This document shows positions 41,304-49,807 of a stretch of 64,000 nucleotides of DNA, piece by piece. Origin of the DNA: Mesorhizobium carmichaelinearum (lineage in GTDB: Bacteria; Pseudomonadota; Alphaproteobacteria; Rhizobiales; Rhizobiaceae); contig NZ_FZQR01000004.1 in NCBI RefSeq assembly GCF_900199455.1, positions 372,001-436,000 of the forward strand, in the 5' to 3' direction. Within the stretch, counting starts at the first letter, position 1; every line of letters begins with the position of its first letter. The translations under genes and the position numbers were made by a program. The notes under the pieces are model-generated. The model saw nothing but the letters and a program-made list of their open reading frames with translations, did not search any database and had not been told where the DNA came from.

Positions 41304-41927
41304 TCAGGCCGGTGGCGGCAACCGGCCGTTCTCGATGCGCTGGATGCGATAGCGCATGAGCCGCAGGATACGGCTCTCGAAATTGACGCTTTCGACGCGA
41401 TCGAACTGCACCTGCGCACGATCGTGCCTGGCGAGGATGGCGGCGGTGATCTCGGCTGCCTTGGCCTTGGCCGCACCGCAATCCTTCTGCGGATAGGTCG
41501 CCTTCAGCGCGTCTTCCAGCGCGCGGGCATGGTTCTTGGCGATCTCGACATGGCGTTCTTCGTGGCGCTTGATGTCGGCGGCCAGCGTGTCCCAGAACAG
41601 CTTCACGTCAGGGTCCGCCTTGCGCGGGCGGCGCCATTCCGGAAGGATCACCTTGACTTTGACGGTCACGGCCGCGTCGGCGATCCGGCAGGAGCCAGCC
41701 TGCTTTGCGTAGCTGATGCGGGTGGTGAAGGCCATCTGGGTGGCGCCGGGGTGGCGCGAGCCCGTGCTTTTGACCTGAGGCCCATGTGTGGAGAGCTGCT
41801 TCTCGATATCCTCGAGCGTGCTGCCGCCAATGGAAAAATAGCTGTATGTTTTCACCAGATTGGCTGCGCCCGCCGGGACGGCGGTCACGGCAAGCAGCAG
41901 CGCGCAAAGCAGGGATCGTTTCATCAT
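41304..41927 (-). CDS. Exported DUF922 protein with an HExxH motif
   Basis: A 207-residue protein with a signal peptide (KRSLLCALLLAVTAVPAGA). The DUF922 core contains DIKRHEERHVEIAKNHA, where HEERH fits the HExxH zinc-protease signature; the family has been proposed to be Zn-dependent proteases, though activity has not been shown to my knowledge. Two cysteines (AGSCRIAD and QKDCGAAK) could form a disulfide in the periplasm. Two consecutive ATG codons are present; GAGGCA upstream is better spaced for the second. Confidence 0.85.
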   Translation of the reverse strand: MMKRSLLCALLLAVTAVPAGAANLVKTYSYFSIGGSTLEDIEKQLSTHGPQVKSTGSRHPGATQMAFTTRISYAKQAGSCRIADAAVTVKVKVILPEWRRPRKADPDVKLFWDTLAADIKRHEERHVEIAKNHARALEDALKATYPQKDCGAAKAKAAEITAAILARHDRAQVQFDRVESVNFESRILRLMRYRIQRIENGRLPPPA

Positions 41928-42004
41928 ATTGCCTCTTTACCCACCTTGCTTTACGGCCGTTGCCGACGCAACGGAATTGATCCTTTGCGGATCACACATC
42001 GTTG

Positions 42005-42046
42005 ATGAGCCCTTGGTTGATGAGCCCCATGGTTGATGAACAATGA
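42005..42046 (+). CDS. Small ORF overlapping the folP start (MSPWLMSPMVDEQ)
   Basis: A 13-codon frame built on a tandem repeat of GTTGATGA words ends with TGA overlapping the folP ATG (ATGA). folP itself has only a weak ribosome binding site, so translation of this frame could re-initiate at folP. The small frame also lacks a clear ribosome binding site, so the call is tentative. Confidence 0.3.
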   Translation: MSPWLMSPMVDEQ

Positions 42047-42894
42047 CGGCGAGGCGATGGCAGCTGGCGCATGGACGCCATCTCGACCTTGGCGGCAAGG
42101 CCGTGGTCGTCGGCATCCTGAACGTCACCCCCGACAGCTTTTCCGACGGTGGCCTGTTTGATGCGCCCGAAGCGGCGCTGAGCCAGGCGCGCCGCATGAT
42201 CGGGGAGGGGGCCCAGATCATCGACGTCGGCGGAGAATCGACCCGGCCGGGCGCCGCCACCCTATCGGCCAGCGAGGAACAGGCGCGTGTCTTGCCCGTG
42301 ATCGAGGCGCTGGCGAGCGCCAGTGAGGTGTTGGTTTCGGTCGACACCTATCGTGCCGAAACCGCTCGGCTGGCGGTGGCTGCCGGCGCGCATATCGTCA
42401 ACGATGTCTGGGGCCTGCAGCGCGAGCCCGATATTGCGCGGGTCGCCGCCGAAACCGGCGCCGGGCTCATCATCATGCATACGGGGCGGGACCGCGAGAA
42501 GCTGCCCGACGTCATCGCCGACCAGTTTGCGTTCCTGGAAAAATCGTTGGAGATCGCCCGCCGCAACGGCATTGCGGACGATCGCATCGTGCTTGACCCG
42601 GGCTTCGGCTTCGCCAAGGAGACGGCTGAGGAAAATCTCGACCTGATGGCGCGGTTTTCCGAGCTCCATGCGCTCGGCTTTCCGCTGATGGCCGGCACCT
42701 CGCGAAAACGCTTCATCGGCACCGTCACTGGCCGCGATGCTTCCGACCGGGCCGCCGGGACGGCGGCGACCAGCGTCATTCTCAGGCTCAAGGGCGCGCA
42801 TCTGTTCCGCGTCCATGATGTCGCAATCAACGTGGACGCGCTGGCCGTGGCGGATGCTATGCTGGCGCGTGAAACCGCCGCATCGGGACGCTGA
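42043..42894 (+). CDS. folP: Dihydropteroate synthase
   Basis: Condenses 6-hydroxymethyl-dihydropterin pyrophosphate with p-aminobenzoate in folate synthesis, and is the target of sulfonamides. The 283 residues contain the signatures GILNVTPDSFSDGG and DVGGESTRPGA near the N-terminus, VNDVWGLQ, LDPGFGFAKE and the lysine-arginine substrate loop GTSRKRFIG near residue 224. It is the first gene of folP-folB-folK; folB starts three bases after its stop. Confidence 0.96.
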   Translation: MTARRWQLAHGRHLDLGGKAVVVGILNVTPDSFSDGGLFDAPEAALSQARRMIGEGAQIIDVGGESTRPGAATLSASEEQARVLPVIEALASASEVLVSVDTYRAETARLAVAAGAHIVNDVWGLQREPDIARVAAETGAGLIIMHTGRDREKLPDVIADQFAFLEKSLEIARRNGIADDRIVLDPGFGFAKETAEENLDLMARFSELHALGFPLMAGTSRKRFIGTVTGRDASDRAAGTAATSVILRLKGAHLFRVHDVAINVDALAVADAMLARETAASGR

Positions 42895-42897
42895 GCC

Positions 42898-43257
42898 ATG
42901 TATGTCATCCGTCTGAAGAACTGCGCCTTCTTTGCCCGGCATGGCGTGCTCGACGAGGAGGAGGCGCTCGGCCAGCGTTTCTATGTCGACGCTGTGCTGT
43001 CGGTCGAACCCGGGCGCGCGCTCGTCGACGATGCCATTGAGGAAACCGTCAATTATGGCATTGCCTTCACGGTGATCGAGAAGATCATCACCGGCGAGCG
43101 GCGCTTCCTGATCGAGGCCCTGGCCATGGAAGTGGCAAAGGCGCTGACGGAGCGGTTTCCGCAGATCAGGAGGGCCGAAATCACCGTGCGCAAGCCGAAC
43201 GCGCCGGTGCCGGGTGTGCTCGATTATGTCGAGGTGACCGTTGTCTGGCCCGAGTAA
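42898..43257 (+). CDS. folB: Dihydroneopterin aldolase
   Basis: Cleaves 7,8-dihydroneopterin to 6-hydroxymethyl-dihydropterin and glycolaldehyde. The 119 residues carry the family pattern: IRLKNCAFFARHGVLDEE at the N-terminus with the pterin-binding glutamate, ETVNYGIAF in the middle and the catalytic lysine in TVRKPNAPVPG near the end. Its 3' end overlaps folK by 17 bases, which points to coupled translation. Confidence 0.95.
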   Translation: MYVIRLKNCAFFARHGVLDEEEALGQRFYVDAVLSVEPGRALVDDAIEETVNYGIAFTVIEKIITGERRFLIEALAMEVAKALTERFPQIRRAEITVRKPNAPVPGVLDYVEVTVVWPE

Positions 43258-43753
43258 CACCGTCTACCTCAGCCTTGGCGGCAATCTGGGCGACCCGGCT
43301 GCCTCGATGGCTGCTGCGCTGCGCATTCTCGACGCCGATGCGGACACGCGCGTCGCCGCCGTCTCCTCGCTCTACCGCACGCCGCCCTGGGGCAAGCTTG
43401 ATCAGCCCGATTTCCTCAACGCCGCGGCCGAATTGTCGACCCGGCTCTCGCCGCGGGCGCTGCTCGACCTCTGCCTCGACGCGGAGCGGAAGCTGAAGCG
43501 TGTGCGCGAGGAACGCTGGGGGCCACGCCTGATCGATATCGACATTCTGGTGTTCGGCGACCGCGTCATCCACGAGACCGGGCTGGAAGTGCCGCATCCC
43601 CGCATGCTGGAGCGCGCCTTCGTGCTGGCGCCGCTGGCCGAAATCGCGCCGGACCTTGCTGTCGGCGGGCGAAGCGTGTCGGAGCGATTGGCTGCAGTCG
43701 ACGCATCAGGCATCGAATGCCTGCCGTCCGGCCGGGATTGGTGGCTGACCTGA
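43241..43753 (+). CDS. folK: 2-amino-4-hydroxy-6-hydroxymethyldihydropteridine pyrophosphokinase
   Basis: Transfers pyrophosphate from ATP to 6-hydroxymethyl-dihydropterin, making the substrate of FolP. The 170 residues have the signatures YLSLGGNLGDP and ERWGPRLIDIDILVFGD plus PHPRMLERAFVLAPL. The start is a TTG at 43241 with GAGGTG four bases upstream, inside folB. No ATG lies in a suitable place, so the rare start appears genuine. Last gene of the fol operon. Confidence 0.94.
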   Translation: MSGPSNTVYLSLGGNLGDPAASMAAALRILDADADTRVAAVSSLYRTPPWGKLDQPDFLNAAAELSTRLSPRALLDLCLDAERKLKRVREERWGPRLIDIDILVFGDRVIHETGLEVPHPRMLERAFVLAPLAEIAPDLAVGGRSVSERLAAVDASGIECLPSGRDWWLT

Positions 43754-43788
43754 GCTCTCCGTCAGGTGGTCGCTGGCCGTCATAGCGA

Positions 43789-44329
43789 TCAGCCGGAAAA
43801 CCCACCGCCGTCGAGAAATGCCTGTTCTTCCGGTGTCGTCTCGCGGCCAAGCATCCTGTTGCGGTGCGGAAAGCGGCCGAAGCGCCGGATGATGTCGCGA
43901 TGCTCCAGTGCGTATTTCAGGTTGAACTCGGCCCTGGCGGTGTGCAGTTCGACCGAAATGTCCTGGTCGGCAAGGTTTTCCGAATGTTCGAACGGCAAAT
44001 ACAGGAACACGCGGAGTTCCGGTTCCAGCGCCAGATCATGCCCTGATGTGACCGCCTTTTGAGCGAAATGCCTCGCCAGCGGGTCGGTGGCGCACATATG
44101 GCCGGTGCCGCGAAAGCAATTGCGCGGAAACTGGTCGAGCAGGATCATCAGCGCCAGCGAGCCTTCGGCGTGCTCCGACCAGGCGTCGCATTCGCGCCGC
44201 GCGGCGGCATGGTGCAGGTCGAGAAAGCGGTCGCGAAAAGCGGCATCGAAAGCTCTTCTCGAACCAGGCATCCTCGCCGGCGTCACGCCAGAATTTGGTG
44301 ACCGACAGGGCCCTGCTGTCCAAGTCCAT
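43789..44329 (-). pseudogene. DUF924 family protein, frameshifted
   Basis: The gene starts well, at ATG 44329 with AAGGA upstream, and encodes SVTKFWRDAGEDAWFEK, the normal DUF924 opening. At about 44254 the frame is lost, and the rest (AFDAAFRDRFLDLHHAAARR, LLDQFPRNCFRGTGHMCATDP, FLYLPFEHSE, FGRFPHRNRMLGRE) continues in another frame to the TGA at 43789. The defect is one extra or two missing bases in GAGAAGAGCTTT. Joined, the product would be about 180 residues, the usual family length. It could be a true recent inactivation or a sequencing error. Family function is unknown. Confidence 0.8.
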
Positions 44330-44344
44330 GCATGAATCCTTAGT

Positions 44345-46180
44345 TCAATCGGCAGTTTCGGATTTGTGCAGAACGCCGGCCGTCTCTTCATTGAGGGCCT
44401 TACCAGGGCGGCGCGGCGTGGAGAGCGGTGTCGGAATCGGCGTACCGATATTGCCCCGCAAGAAGCGCTGGCCGGCGCGTATGCCTTCGGCGAGCTGGGT
44501 TTCGAAACGGTCGGTGTCGCGGCGCCTGACGTCCTCGATCGTCTCGGCGACGTCTTCAGGATCGACGCCAAGCGATTCCAGGGCTGAGCCGCCGAAAACC
44601 AGCGCCGATTCGAAGGTCTCGCGCAGCTGATAGTCGACGCCGACGCGGATGAGTTGCAGAGCTGTGCCGCGATCGAAGGCGCGCGCCAGCACGGTAAGCA
44701 AGGGAAACTCAGCCTTGACGAGCTCGGCGATGCGAACGGCGGCATCGGCCTTGTCGACGCAGATCAGCACGGCGCGTGCCTGGCCCGCGCCCGCGGCGCG
44801 CAGGATGTCGAGCCGCGTGCCGTCGCCATAATAGACCTTGAAGCCGAAATCGGCGGCCGCCTGGATCATCTCGACATCGTTGTCGATGATCGACACGTCG
44901 ATGCCGCGCAGCAGCAGCGGCTGGCTGGCGATCTGGCCGAAGCGGCCGAAGCCGATGACCAGCACGCTGCCGGTGAGGCCGTCGGCGACATCGACCCCGT
45001 CGAGCGACTGCTCGTCGCGCGGCGTGACATAGCGCAAGGCGATGATCGCCAATGGCGTCAGCACCATGGAAATGATGACGATTGCCGTCAACGTCGCGTT
45101 GGCCTGGCTGTCGATGATGCCGACCGCAGCGGCGGCGGAGTAGAGGACGAAGGCGAATTCACCGCCCTGCGCCATGAAGACAGCGCGTTCCAGCGCTTCG
45201 CGATGGCCTGTTTTGAGGATGCGGGCGACGATGTAAATGCCGAGCGCCTTCATCACCATGTAGGCGACGACATAGATGGCGATCAGCTTCCAGTTCGCGA
45301 CCACCACGTGCAGGTCGAGCGACATGCCGACCGCAAGGAAGAACAGGCCGAGCAGGATGCCGCGGAACGGCTCGATATCGGCTTCCAGCTGATGGCGGAA
45401 GGTCGATTCGGACAGAAGAACGCCGGCCAGGAACGCGCCCATCGCCATCGACAGACCGCTGAGCTGCATGGCGAGTGCCGATCCGAGCACGACCAGAAGT
45501 GCCGCGGCCGTCATCACCTCACGGGCGCGGGCATCCGCCAGGATGCGGAAGAAGGGGTTGAGCAGATAGCGCCCGGCCAGCACCAGCCCGACGATCGCGG
45601 CAAGGCCGATGCTGACCTCGGTCAGCCTTTCCGACACGCTGGTGTCGGCGCCGCCCGGCGCCAGGAACGCGATCAGGGCCAGCAGCGGCACGATGGCCAG
45701 ATCTTCCAGCAGCAGGATGGAAACGATGCGCTGGCCTTTCGGCGAGGCGATTTCGCCACGTTCCTCGAGCAGCTGCATGACGATCGCCGTCGAAGTCAGC
45801 ACGAAACCGGCGCCGGCGACGAAGGATTGCGAGACTGGAAAGCCTCCGGCCACACCGACACCGGTCAGCAGAACCGCGCAGACGCCCACCTGCAGCGCGC
45901 CGAGCCCGAAAATCTCGCGGCGCAGGCCCCACAGCCGCGACGGCTGCATTTCCAGTCCGATGATGAACAGGAACATGACGACGCCGAGTTCGGCGACATG
46001 CAGGATGGCCCCTGATTCGGAAAAGATACGAAGGCCAAACGGGCCGATCACCACGCCGGCGGCGAGATAGCCCAGGATCGAGCCGAGGCCCATGCGTTTG
46101 AAGATCGGAACGGCGACGACACCCGCGGCAAGCAGCGCCACCACCTGAATGAGATCGCTGCCCGACGCTTCCGCTGCCAT
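44345..46180 (-). CDS. KefB/CPA2-type monovalent cation:proton antiporter
   Basis: A 611-residue antiporter. Residues 10-390 form the twelve-helix CPA2 exchanger with FIIGLEMQPSRLW and LLLEDLAIVPLLALIAFLAPGG (the family's acidic ion-binding helix). Residues 405-530 form a TrkA-N/RCK nucleotide-binding domain with the motif VLVIGFGRFGQIASQPLL. A short C-terminal tail replaces TrkA-C. It probably exchanges potassium or sodium for protons. ATG 46180 is preferred over 46216. No KefF-like quinone oxidoreductase is adjacent. Confidence 0.9.
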   Translation of the reverse strand: MAAEASGSDLIQVVALLAAGVVAVPIFKRMGLGSILGYLAAGVVIGPFGLRIFSESGAILHVAELGVVMFLFIIGLEMQPSRLWGLRREIFGLGALQVGVCAVLLTGVGVAGGFPVSQSFVAGAGFVLTSTAIVMQLLEERGEIASPKGQRIVSILLLEDLAIVPLLALIAFLAPGGADTSVSERLTEVSIGLAAIVGLVLAGRYLLNPFFRILADARAREVMTAAALLVVLGSALAMQLSGLSMAMGAFLAGVLLSESTFRHQLEADIEPFRGILLGLFFLAVGMSLDLHVVVANWKLIAIYVVAYMVMKALGIYIVARILKTGHREALERAVFMAQGGEFAFVLYSAAAAVGIIDSQANATLTAIVIISMVLTPLAIIALRYVTPRDEQSLDGVDVADGLTGSVLVIGFGRFGQIASQPLLLRGIDVSIIDNDVEMIQAAADFGFKVYYGDGTRLDILRAAGAGQARAVLICVDKADAAVRIAELVKAEFPLLTVLARAFDRGTALQLIRVGVDYQLRETFESALVFGGSALESLGVDPEDVAETIEDVRRRDTDRFETQLAEGIRAGQRFLRGNIGTPIPTPLSTPRRPGKALNEETAGVLHKSETAD

Positions 46181-46340
46181 GCCTCTTGTCCCTATGTCCG
46201 ACAGCACTCCTTGCATGCAGTTGGAGCGGGAGGCAAGGGCGGGGAGCCTGCCAGGACGGGTAGGTGCCTTTGAAGCGTTTCCCCTGGTGGAACAACCGTG
46301 TCCGCTTGCCTGCCGGACGATTGGTATCTATATCGGCGGG

Positions 46341-47330
46341 ATGACTATCCATTCGTCCCGGCCGTCTCCGCCGTCCCATATTCCGATGGATGCGCTCAGC
46401 GAAGTCCTACAAGACTTTCGCTTGAGCGGCGTCAATTATGGCCGCTGCGAGCTCCGACATCCTTGGAGCATAGAGTTTCCGCAACAATCGCTGCTTCGTT
46501 TTCATTTTGTCGGCCAGGGGCCTTGCTGGATCCATACCGAAGCGCAAGGCTGGCAGGAGTTGCGCGATGGCGATCTGGTGCTGCTGCCGCAAGGCATCGC
46601 CCATCGGCTGGCCAGCGCTCCGGACGTTGCAAGCGGCTCGCTCGATGATTGCCGGGTAACCAAGTTGGGGAGCAACGTCTGCGAAGTCGTACGGGAAGGC
46701 ACGGGCGCGACAAGCACCCTTTTCTGCGGCTCAATGGCCTTAGGCGCCTGTGCTTTAAACCCATTGATCACGCTGATGCCGCCTATCATCAAGGGTTGCG
46801 ACGTGGCCGGCAATGACCCGGTGGTTGGTCCGTTGCTGGCGGCCATGACCGCGGAGGCCGCGCAACCGCAGATGGGCAGCGCCACCATCTTGTCGCGTAT
46901 GGCGGACTTGCTGACAGCCCGGCTCATTCGCTGCTGGGTCAATTGTACGGGAGCTTCGACCACCGGTTGGCTCGCTGCCATCCGCGACCCCCATATTGGC
47001 CGCGCTCTGGCAGCCATGCACAGAGACCCCGGCCATAACTGGACGCTCGAAAGCCTCGCCAGCCTGGCAGGCCAATCGCGCTCGATTTTCGCCGAGCGCT
47101 TCAGCGCTGTATTGGGAGAGGGTGCTGCACGCTATCTCGCCCGTTTGCGCATGCAGCTTGCCCGCGAGTTGTTGGGGCAAAACGGCTTGTCGGTGGCCGA
47201 GGTTGCTACCCGCTTGGGCTATGATTCCGAGGCATCCTTCGCTCGCGCCTTCAAGCGCATCACCAATGTTTCGCCAGGCGTTGTGCGTCGCACAATTCCT
47301 GGACGAATAGACATGGATTTCGGATTTTGA
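46341..47330 (+). CDS. AraC-family transcriptional regulator
   Basis: A 329-residue regulator with an N-terminal cupin ligand domain (LRFHFVGQGPCWIHTEAQGWQELRDGDLVLLPQG) and a C-terminal double helix-turn-helix at about 225-320, including NWTLESLASLAGQSRSIFAERF and LSVAEVATRLGYDSEASFARAFKR. It resembles regulators that sit beside and control MFS efflux genes, and an MFS gene follows 59 bases downstream on the same strand. ATG 46341 is chosen; ATG 46386 is possible. Confidence 0.9.
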   Translation: MTIHSSRPSPPSHIPMDALSEVLQDFRLSGVNYGRCELRHPWSIEFPQQSLLRFHFVGQGPCWIHTEAQGWQELRDGDLVLLPQGIAHRLASAPDVASGSLDDCRVTKLGSNVCEVVREGTGATSTLFCGSMALGACALNPLITLMPPIIKGCDVAGNDPVVGPLLAAMTAEAAQPQMGSATILSRMADLLTARLIRCWVNCTGASTTGWLAAIRDPHIGRALAAMHRDPGHNWTLESLASLAGQSRSIFAERFSAVLGEGAARYLARLRMQLARELLGQNGLSVAEVATRLGYDSEASFARAFKRITNVSPGVVRRTIPGRIDMDFGF

Positions 47331-47361
47331 GATACATATCATCCGAAAAGACTCGTTTATG

Positions 47362-47386
47362 AAGATCTCCAAACTTTGGAGATCTT
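47362..47386. promoter_or_regulatory. Perfect operator-like palindrome upstream of the MFS exporter
   Basis: AAGATCTCCAAA and TTTGGAGATCTT are exact inverted copies around a single C. The palindrome ends three bases before the GTG start of the MFS gene and contains the only GGAG available as its ribosome binding site. Protein binding here, or an mRNA hairpin, would block translation or transcription. The likely ligand is the adjacent AraC regulator or an unlinked dimeric repressor. Confidence 0.6.
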
Positions 47387-47389
47387 TCC

Positions 47390-48598
47390 GTGACTGACAC
47401 AACATTACAACTTGAAGACGCGGCGATAGACGTTGATGCCGCTGCGCCGGCCGCGTGGAGCGCAACCACCTGGTTCGCGGTCATTTCATTGGCGGCCACC
47501 AGCTTTGCCCTGGTCTCAGCCGAATTTCTGCCGGCAGGTCTGCTGACGCCAATGGCGCGCGATCTCGGCATCAGCGAGGGAACGGCCGGACAGGTCGTCA
47601 CCGCCACCGCTTCTGTCGGCGCCGTGACGGCCATGTTGAGCAATGTTCTGATCGGCCGATTGAACCGCAAGACGGTGCTGGTTGGCCTCATGGCCCTAGC
47701 GGTCGCTTCCAATATTCTTGCGGCGCTGGCGCCCAATTTCTGGCTGCTGTTGTTAGGCCGGGCCGGGCTGGGAATCGCTCTCAGCGCTTTCTGGGCGCTT
47801 TCGGTCGCCGTCGTCGCGAGGCTGGTTGGCGCCAATGCGACAGGTCGGGGCATGGCTATCGTCACCCTCGGCGTCTCGCTCGCCACCATTGCCGCACCGT
47901 CGATGGGTGCGCTGATCAGCGACTGGCTGGGATGGCGCAGCGCCATGGCCATGACAGCGGGGCTGGCCGTGGTTGCCATGTTGCTGCAGTTGCTTAGCCT
48001 GCCGTCTTTGCCTGCAACGGCAAGCAATAGTCTTGCAGACGTCCTTCGGCTGACACGGCGGCGTGGCATTCAACTTGGTATGCTTGCCATTCTTTTGCTG
48101 ATGACGGGGCATTTTGCCGGCTCGGTCTATGTGCGTCCCTTTCTCGAACATGTGACGCTCCTTGCAACCGGGCCAATTGCCCTGGCGTTGCTCGGATTTG
48201 GCATCGCCGCAGTGATCGGCAATATTGCCGGTGGCCGCATGGCCGACGCCAATATCCACGTGGCTCTCGTGGTTACCGCCGCATTGATGGCGTTTGCGGC
48301 GCTGGCATTGGTGCTTTGGGGCGTGCACATTGGCGTTGCCTTTGGCTTCGCTACGCTGTGGGGCTTCGCCTTCGGCATGGCGCCGGTGGTGCTGCCGACA
48401 AATTTGTCTCGCGCAGCGCCGGACGCGCTGGAAGCAGCGGGCAGCCTGATGGTCGCCTCTTTTCAGGTTGCCATCACCATCGGCGCGGTTGTCGGCGGCT
48501 ATGCTGTGGACACCTATGGCCCTACAGCGCCTTTGACCGCGACTGCTATCCTTGCCGCATCGACAGCCATCCTGGCGCTGCTACAGCCGCGCAACTAA
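47390..48598 (+). CDS. MFS transporter (DHA1-type efflux)
   Basis: A 402-residue inner-membrane transporter with twelve helices. SAEFLPAGLLTPMARDLGISEGTAGQVVTATASVGAV is typical of the DHA1 arabinose-polymer/drug efflux (YdhP/AraJ-like) branch. Motif A is degenerate (LIGRLNRKTVLVG). The start is GTG 47390, within reach of GGAG in the palindrome. The upstream AraC gene is the probable regulator. The substrate is unknown. Confidence 0.88.
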   Translation: MTDTTLQLEDAAIDVDAAAPAAWSATTWFAVISLAATSFALVSAEFLPAGLLTPMARDLGISEGTAGQVVTATASVGAVTAMLSNVLIGRLNRKTVLVGLMALAVASNILAALAPNFWLLLLGRAGLGIALSAFWALSVAVVARLVGANATGRGMAIVTLGVSLATIAAPSMGALISDWLGWRSAMAMTAGLAVVAMLLQLLSLPSLPATASNSLADVLRLTRRRGIQLGMLAILLLMTGHFAGSVYVRPFLEHVTLLATGPIALALLGFGIAAVIGNIAGGRMADANIHVALVVTAALMAFAALALVLWGVHIGVAFGFATLWGFAFGMAPVVLPTNLSRAAPDALEAAGSLMVASFQVAITIGAVVGGYAVDTYGPTAPLTATAILAASTAILALLQPRN

Positions 48599-48774
48599 AC
48601 TTTGCCGCTGACACAGTAGGCCGAATCCGGCCCGGACAATATTGCAGGCACGTTACACAAGTTTACGCCATGCGCGCGTTGCGTGTTGCCACAATCGAGG
48701 GCTAAGGACGCTCGGCTTCGGCCATTGGAGGGTGAGCGACGATCAAGTCGCGCCCTTTTGAGGAGATGACTGAC

Positions 48775-49041
48775 ATGAAGAAGTTTTTGCTTGTTGCCGT
48801 CGGCCTGGCGGTGCTTGCCGGTTCGGCCTGTTCGAAGGCACCTGAATGCACGGCCGAGATCGCGACCAAGAAGGCGCAGGACATGGCTGCCGCGCTGCAG
48901 GAAGCGATCACCAAGGATCCGTCCAAGGCGGCTGACCTGACCGCCAAGGTCCAGGCGGTGACAACCAAGTACCAGGGCGCCACGACGCTCGCCGACGCCT
49001 GCAAGGCGTATGACGAGGTGACGGCAGCCATCAAGGGCTAA
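48775..49041 (+). CDS. Small exported protein, possible lipoprotein
   Basis: An 88-residue protein with a signal sequence (MKKFLLVAVGLAVLAGSAC). The cysteine at position 19 could be lipidated, although GSAC is a poor lipobox. The mature part is helical and has two more cysteines (PECTAE and DACKAYDE) that could pair. ATG 48775 is placed because GAGGAG lies nine bases upstream; ATG 48766 is too close to it. Function unknown. The gap before it (48599-48774) shows no gene. Confidence 0.75.
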   Translation: MKKFLLVAVGLAVLAGSACSKAPECTAEIATKKAQDMAAALQEAITKDPSKAADLTAKVQAVTTKYQGATTLADACKAYDEVTAAIKG

Positions 49042-49132
49042 GCGCCTGATTCGACTGGTTCAAGGAGGCGGTAGCGATGGGCTGCCGCCTCTTTGCTTTT
49101 GGGATGTGTCAGGGGTACAGCGCGATAGGCGC

Positions 49133-49684
49133 TCAGTTCGGCGCGATGGAGCCGACCTCGACGGCATCGACGCGCTTCAAGCTCATGCCGATGACCGGCA
49201 CCAGCTGGTCCTGGACACGCACGGCAACCGTCACGGTCATCGAATTGTCGTCGGGAATACGGGCCTGCATCACGCCGCGCAACTGGTTGCGGTTGATGGT
49301 GAAGACCACTTTGCGGGCATCGACAACGTTGCCGCCGATGATATCGAGGCCTGCGCCGTCCGCGCCACCCATGAAGGAACCTTTGTAATCGCGGCCCTTG
49401 CGCTCGATCTTGGCCGACATCTGCTGGGTGAACATGCCGACCCGGCAGCCGCCGTCGAGCGTCATGCCCATCTTGCCGTCCGGCGTCGAGCCGGTGAAGC
49501 TGCAGTTGAATTTCGTGCCCTTGTACTTGCCGGCGACGATCTCGCCCGGGCCGACCCATTTGCCTTCGGCTGCCTGGAAGAATTGCTTGTCCGGCTCTGT
49601 AGCGGAAGCCCCCGAGGCGACACCGACGACTGCTGTGATCGCGACGGCCAGGGGCAAGACGCTGGACAGAATTACGCTTTTCAT
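49133..49684 (-). CDS. Exported protein of unknown function
   Basis: A 183-residue protein with a clear signal peptide (MKSVILSSVLPLAVAITAVVGVASGASA). The mature region is beta-rich, with GKWVGPGEIVAGKYKGTKFNCSF and DGGCRVGMFTQQMSA; the two cysteines may pair. The pattern resembles small periplasmic proteins common in Rhizobiales, but I recognise no named family. The ATG at 49684 is used instead of a GTG three codons upstream. Stand-alone gene. Confidence 0.75.
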   Translation of the reverse strand: MKSVILSSVLPLAVAITAVVGVASGASATEPDKQFFQAAEGKWVGPGEIVAGKYKGTKFNCSFTGSTPDGKMGMTLDGGCRVGMFTQQMSAKIERKGRDYKGSFMGGADGAGLDIIGGNVVDARKVVFTINRNQLRGVMQARIPDDNSMTVTVAVRVQDQLVPVIGMSLKRVDAVEVGSIAPN

Positions 49685-49807
49685 CGACGACACCCGGCAA
49701 CAAAGAGGCTGTTTGGAACCGGTCTGACCATGAAGAAGATTGGTTAATGCTTCGTCACTGCGAGGCCTCGAAACCGCAATCCGTTCACCGTCTCGAAGCG
49801 TAAAACG

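Noticed and set aside
41107..41481. Minus-strand frames in the gap beside the DHA2 exporter
   Set aside because: They run through a hairpin and the DUF922 3' end in other frames and have no recognisable product.
44330..44745. Upstream extension of the DUF924 frame into the antiporter gene
   Set aside because: This part is antisense to conserved KefB coding sequence. The true DUF924 start is ATG 44329 in another frame, with a frameshift at about 44254.
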